DNA of 36,821 nt from Terriglobia bacterium. GTDB taxonomy: Bacteria > Acidobacteriota > Terriglobia > Bryobacterales > UBA6623. Made by a program: the position numbers and the translations under genes. The stretch spans positions 1-36,821 of the forward strand of contig VXRL01000073.1 in assembly GCA_009838515.1 (NCBI GenBank), written 5' to 3'. Within the stretch, counting starts at the first letter, position 1. Each line of letters begins with the position of its first letter. Positions 33,538 to 36,821 of the stretch are shown here, in pieces. Below the pieces are notes generated by a model. It saw only the letters and a list, made by a program, of their open reading frames with translations. It was not told the DNA's origin and did no database searches.

Positions 33538-35175
33538 CTAGGGCCCGACCCTATCAATCCGCTCCGCTCCGAACAATGTCCAGCCCGTGTCCGGTCGGTC
33601 GCCCTTCATGACGATCTCGTAGACCACCTCGGGAGGGTTCGCGCGCTTGTACTCGCGCAGACGGGTCCACTGGGTGAATCGCTGCCTAGAGCTGGACTCC
33701 CACCCGACCTTGCCCAAGGAGTCCGGATCCAACAGAGCGCCGTAAGCCACCAGCACGTTTTCCGTCGAGGGCAGCCAGTCCACGTCTCCCATCGCGATGG
33801 AGATCACCCGATCGGGACCCATGACTTCCGACTGCCACAGCTGTCGCGCAGTCATGGCCTCGCCATCGACGGCGTACTCGACCGCCCTAGTGAAAGTGTC
33901 TGTTACGGCGCTGGGCTTGCGGAACGGCCGCGCCTGGTAGTTGCCGTTGTCGAAGATCATCAGGGTTCCGTTAGGAGTCGGCTGAGGGGAGTGCTGGTGG
34001 TAGGGCCACTGCAGATCCCCGTCGGCCTTGAGGAGCTTGTCGGACAGCTCGCCCCAACCGCTTGGCTCGCCGAAGATCCAGACGATCTCCTTGGACTGGC
34101 GGTCGATCTTAATCGCGGCTGCCTGGTAGCGGAAGTTGACGACGACGGAGTCGTCCGTCCGATCGTAGAGCAGGTTGTTGGCGTGGCTCCAATCCACCGT
34201 GTCAGCGAATCCCCGCCGGATCCAATAGTTCGAGAACGTCTCGTAGCCGATGCGGAACGGGTCCATGTGGTCGAAGGCCTTCCACTCCCAGACGACGTTC
34301 CCCGTGTCGCGCTCGAACTCCACGATCACGTCGCCCATCACCTTCTGCCGCTTGCGCGGCGCGTTCTCGTCGTACTCGCTGGTGTAGTAATCGTCGATCT
34401 CCCTCGCCTCGGCGCTGAGGACCAGAATATTGCCGCTTGGCATCTCGTCGATCTCGTGATGGAAGGTGAGGGTGTCAACGGCGATGCCAGCGGTCGGCCC
34501 TTGCGGGCGGCCTGTCGCATACCACTGATTCACGGTGTTTCCGAGCCAATCGATCTCGATCAGCCGGAAGTCTGCCGTGACGAAGATCAGGTTGCCGTTG
34601 CTCAACTTCTCGAAGTCGCTGATCCGCGAGTCCACCTTGTAGTACCAGACCACTTCCCCCGCAGAATCCAGGGCTGCCAGCATGCCGAAGGCGGCGTTGA
34701 AGTCGGCCACGGCTTGACCACGCCCGACCCTGCGCCTGCGAGGGTTGAACAGCGTGACTCCGGGCTCCATCTCGGCAGGCTTGCTGACCGTAACTTCGAT
34801 GGGCGGGAAATCGACGCCCTGTTCGGGTAGGGACGGCGTTAGGAACTCGAGCACATTCGGGGACGACACTGCTGCTCCGTTTCCCTCCCGGATCGAGACA
34901 CGGACCTCGTGCCGGCGGTCCGGCCTCATGCCGACCACGGCCAGGCCCGCGCTTGGATCGTGCTCCGGACCGTATTCGAGCTGCCACGCGTGGTCGCCGT
35001 CGGTCACGTCGATCAGCGCGGTAACCGGGGCGGAAGCTTCAAACTCCAGCACCGCCGCAAGAGGCGCAGCTGTGTTCGGGTTGGGCTCGAGCACGGGCCC
35101 AACGAGGAAGGAGGGGGGCTGCAAACACGCTCCCGAGACGATCACAGTTACGAGTAGCGCGACCGATTTCAACAT
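33538..35175 (-). CDS. Arylsulfate sulfotransferase family lipoprotein
   Basis: A 545-aa member of the ASST family (six-bladed propeller, PAPS-independent), which moves sulfate from one phenol to another. The active-site set known from E. coli ASST appears in order: HH (H239/H240, TFHHEID), H331-x-N333 (DWSHANN), R349 (VVNFRYQ) and H395 (QHSPQ). An N-terminal domain of about 170 residues precedes the propeller. ATG 35175 gives a signal with lipobox SGAC; ATG 35202 is also possible. The disulfide-forming Cys pair of the E. coli enzyme is not obvious. It points towards the sulfatases, suggesting shared sulfate-ester metabolism. Confidence 0.87.
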   Translation of the reverse strand: MLKSVALLVTVIVSGACLQPPSFLVGPVLEPNPNTAAPLAAVLEFEASAPVTALIDVTDGDHAWQLEYGPEHDPSAGLAVVGMRPDRRHEVRVSIREGNGAAVSSPNVLEFLTPSLPEQGVDFPPIEVTVSKPAEMEPGVTLFNPRRRRVGRGQAVADFNAAFGMLAALDSAGEVVWYYKVDSRISDFEKLSNGNLIFVTADFRLIEIDWLGNTVNQWYATGRPQGPTAGIAVDTLTFHHEIDEMPSGNILVLSAEAREIDDYYTSEYDENAPRKRQKVMGDVIVEFERDTGNVVWEWKAFDHMDPFRIGYETFSNYWIRRGFADTVDWSHANNLLYDRTDDSVVVNFRYQAAAIKIDRQSKEIVWIFGEPSGWGELSDKLLKADGDLQWPYHQHSPQPTPNGTLMIFDNGNYQARPFRKPSAVTDTFTRAVEYAVDGEAMTARQLWQSEVMGPDRVISIAMGDVDWLPSTENVLVAYGALLDPDSLGKVGWESSSRQRFTQWTRLREYKRANPPEVVYEIVMKGDRPDTGWTLFGAERIDRVGP

Positions 35176-35654
35176 CGTCTCATTCGAAGTGAAGAGCCCC
35201 ATGACTTCAAGATACTCGTTCCGCCAAGAACCCTCGCGTCCCGATCCAGAGCCACCGCCGGGAGATGCGTGCTCGGGGCGAATCGGCCAGCCGCCCAGCC
35301 GGTCGATGTGGGCGCTACCCGCCTCGACCGGCGCGCTAAGTGCCAACTCGTAGCGCTAGCACCCCACAGGCGCGCATCAGTCGGTGCGTAACCGGGGCCT
35401 CCCACTAGCATGCTACGCGTTCCGAGGGTGAGAGCTCGCGACAATCAACTCTTTCGGTAGGAACTTAGCCAATCTGGGGAGCGCCGAACACTACGACTTC
35501 CGTTCTCTCAGGCGACCCGCGTAGGGTCAAATAGCTCGGTGCCGTACGTGCTACAGCCGGAGGGGCACGGTTCCGATTGAAGCACCCATTCCGACAACAC
35601 CTCAGTTGTGCTGATCATGTCGCGACGGATTCCGACCAAGGCCGAGACTTCACC
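35176..35654 (-). other. Gene-free gap
   Basis: About 480 nt between the sulfotransferase start and the end of the VirB10-like gene. Frames that continue upstream of ATG 35175 have low-complexity Gly/Ser/Pro composition. No convincing promoter, RNA or repeat was found. Confidence 0.45.
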
Positions 35655-35677
35655 CTGAGATCGTACCGGGATCTCAG
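35655..35677 (-). terminator. Perfect hairpin at the stop codon of the VirB10-like gene
   Basis: CTGAGATC and GATCTCAG form a perfect 8-bp stem with a 7-nt loop, and the TGA stop (35676-35674) is part of the stem. No U tract follows. It may be a weak terminator or protect the mRNA 3' end. Confidence 0.4.
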
Positions 35678-36450
35678 TCTTCCAATTCGTCCTCGGAGAA
35701 ATGTAGGTCCCACTCAAACAACACTTCGACGTGTGTGCCACGGTCAAGCAATACATCTGAACCTCTGGTCAGGAGTACCCTCGCCAGTCCGGCGCCCGCA
35801 CCCGCGACAGTGCCGATACCGAGGCCAGTACCATACCTGCCACCGATGGCACCCACGATGCTGCCGACCGAGGCACCCGTGACGGTGGCATTGGCAATAC
35901 TCTCGGCGTCTTCCCCCTTCGTGCCGGGCGACCTGACGGCGGCAGTCTCACGGTCGAGATTATTGGGAGACCGCCCGTCCAGAGCTTCAGGCCGTCCGGC
36001 CAAGTCGCGAACAACACCGTTGGGCAGGATCATCAGTTCTAGGCGAATACCCAATTGCCCCCGCCCCTTCACTCGACTAGGACGCTTAGAGTAAACCACA
36101 GATCCTGACACATACGTGCCAGCAGGGATCACGATGCGGCCGTCCAAAATCACGGGGTAGATGCTCTGCAAATAAACGGGATCCCCCGCCTGTGAATTCC
36201 TGGAACTAATGCTGTTAATCATGACAAGTGGAACCCGTGTTCCAGCCGGCACTACTACCTCGGTCCCTGTGCTCTGGGCCTGTGACGGGGTGACATGGTA
36301 CGCCGTTGTCTCCGCGGTCCAAACGACAACCTTGGTCGCGACCGCCTCGGATTCCGCCGCAGACTCGACCGCCTGTGCATCCGCGGATTCGGCCAAGCCT
36401 AACCCTGCAACGATAGCGATTGCGGCAATAGCCCTCATGATCTGATCCAT
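35674..36450 (-). CDS. Secreted VirB10/TrbI-like beta-domain protein
   Basis: A 258-aa exported protein: signal peptide MDQIMRAIAAIAIVAGLGLA, cleavage near ADAQ. Residues about 64-150 carry a pattern seen in the beta-barrel domain of VirB10/TrbI (VVVPAGTRVPLVMINSISS, GDPVYLQS, RIVIPAGTYVSGSV, KGRGQLGIRLELMILPNG). A glycine-zipper segment lies at about 190-222 (GASVGSIVGAIGG...), followed by a strand (HVEVLFEWDLHF). There is no VirB operon nearby, so it is more likely an envelope protein that reuses the fold, as I recall from Acidobacteriota genomes. ATG 36450 has GGGAGG 7-8 nt upstream. Confidence 0.7.
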   Translation of the reverse strand: MDQIMRAIAAIAIVAGLGLAESADAQAVESAAESEAVATKVVVWTAETTAYHVTPSQAQSTGTEVVVPAGTRVPLVMINSISSRNSQAGDPVYLQSIYPVILDGRIVIPAGTYVSGSVVYSKRPSRVKGRGQLGIRLELMILPNGVVRDLAGRPEALDGRSPNNLDRETAAVRSPGTKGEDAESIANATVTGASVGSIVGAIGGRYGTGLGIGTVAGAGAGLARVLLTRGSDVLLDRGTHVEVLFEWDLHFSEDELED

Positions 36451-36465
36451 GGCCGCCTCCCTGAT

Positions 36466-36515
36466 TGGCGCAAAGCGCCATCATGGATGTCCTTGGATGG
36501 CTCGGCAATAGTCTA
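36466..36515 (-). promoter_or_regulatory. Putative -10 and leader hairpin for VirB10-like gene
   Basis: On the minus strand TAGACT (36515-36510) lies about 60 nt before the ATG; the leader contains a perfect hairpin TGGCGC-TTT-GCGCCA (36480-36466) just before the GGGAGG ribosome-binding site. Confidence 0.35.
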
Positions 36516-36537
36516 ACGTAAGGATTTGGGATAGTTG

Positions 36538-36810
36538 ATGGCTTGGAGAGTCCGATGTCGCCGCGTGGACGAGCGCGACCGGCCGTTCCCCCCGGACATC
36601 CGCTGCCGGGTCACGCTGCTAGGCCAAATGACAGACTGGCGGCCAACGAAGCGACACCCGCTTCCAAGTAACGAGGTGCTTTGGCGCGCTTACCTGCAAA
36701 TGCAGAGCGTGGTGCGCTTCCGGCAGGCCGCCCGTGCTCCCGGCGTAACAGTGCTAGACAGAACGCCTAGCGATCCTACACAGTTGACGCTGGCACCGGG
36801 TGGAGAGTAG
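36538..36810 (+). CDS. Doubtful small ORF at window end (90 aa)
   Basis: An Arg/Pro-rich frame of 90 codons, divergent from the VirB10-like gene. It has normal third-position GC and a clean stop but no ribosome-binding site and no recognisable family. It could be chance; only a homology search would tell. Confidence 0.25.
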   Translation: MAWRVRCRRVDERDRPFPPDIRCRVTLLGQMTDWRPTKRHPLPSNEVLWRAYLQMQSVVRFRQAARAPGVTVLDRTPSDPTQLTLAPGGE

Positions 36811-36821
36811 ACCAGCGTTCC

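Noticed and set aside
1..36821. Selenoprotein genes with in-frame TGA
   Set aside because: I read past the TGA stops of several genes (HhH protein, YhaO, gluconate dehydrogenase subunit) and saw no continuing homology.
1..36821. CRISPR array, prophage or integrase-linked attachment site, including at tRNA-Sec
   Set aside because: No spaced repeats, no phage structural genes, no integrase next to the tRNA and no second copy of its 3' end seen.

Overview
The window is GC-rich (by eye well above 55%) and reads as one chromosome segment of an uncultivated Gram-negative bacterium. Diderm evidence is direct: an outer-membrane beta-barrel porin, two proteins with a TonB C-terminal domain, and several lipoprotein and Tat-type signal peptides. 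Formylglycine-type sulfatases, Tat-exported SMP-30 and gluconate-dehydrogenase-like proteins, and a secreted VirB10-like 'VPAGT' protein with a glycine zipper together suggest Acidobacteriota. That assignment is inference from gene style; Planctomycetota or Verrucomicrobiota are not excluded.

Layout. (1) 1-3000: a doubtful small ORF, an HhH-GPD DNA-glycosylase-like gene (minus), an exported sulfatase, and the rotted N-terminal part of a second sulfatase directly behind it. (2) 3025-13496: a co-directional set of five genes for DNA processing: YhaO/Mre11-type nuclease, YhaN/Rad50-type ATPase, a 386-aa protein of unknown function with a basic coiled tail, an SNF2 helicase and a SWIM zinc-finger protein. 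It looks like a repair or defence island and is the best candidate for an undescribed system here. (3) 13888-17752: a tight operon of zinc-ribbon/TPR membrane protein, ClC antiporter with CBS domains (ATGA overlap) and a DUF4268 protein with a nuclease-like core. (4) 17753-21546: accessory tract with a decayed IS1595-family transposase, a small lipoprotein, an orphan gluconate 2-dehydrogenase subunit 3, and a two-gene cassette in which an AbiEii-type nucleotidyltransferase carries a C-terminal pentapeptide-repeat domain and overlaps an upstream partner by 28 nt. (5) 21749-25728: porin with a long, potentially switchable leader; predicted secreted HELAH metalloprotease; D-threonine-aldolase/D-serine-deaminase-like PLP enzyme and RidA. 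(6) 25895-29079: a small unknown and two TonB-domain proteins whose C-termini are a tandem duplication. (7) 29175-35175: sulfatase, SMP-30 lactonase, tRNA-Sec (selC), a second sulfatase and, convergently, an arylsulfate sulfotransferase, so a sulfate-ester metabolism block. (8) 35176-36821: VirB10-like secreted protein and a doubtful terminal ORF.

A -10-like element of the form TGC-TAGAMT (or close variants) recurs upstream of many genes. At three protein genes it lies 7-9 nt before the start codon, and at selC it lies 8 nt before the tRNA 5' end, which suggests leaderless transcripts. No rRNA, CRISPR array, prophage module or origin was seen. No sel genes or obvious UGA-interrupted selenoprotein gene accompany the tRNA-Sec.
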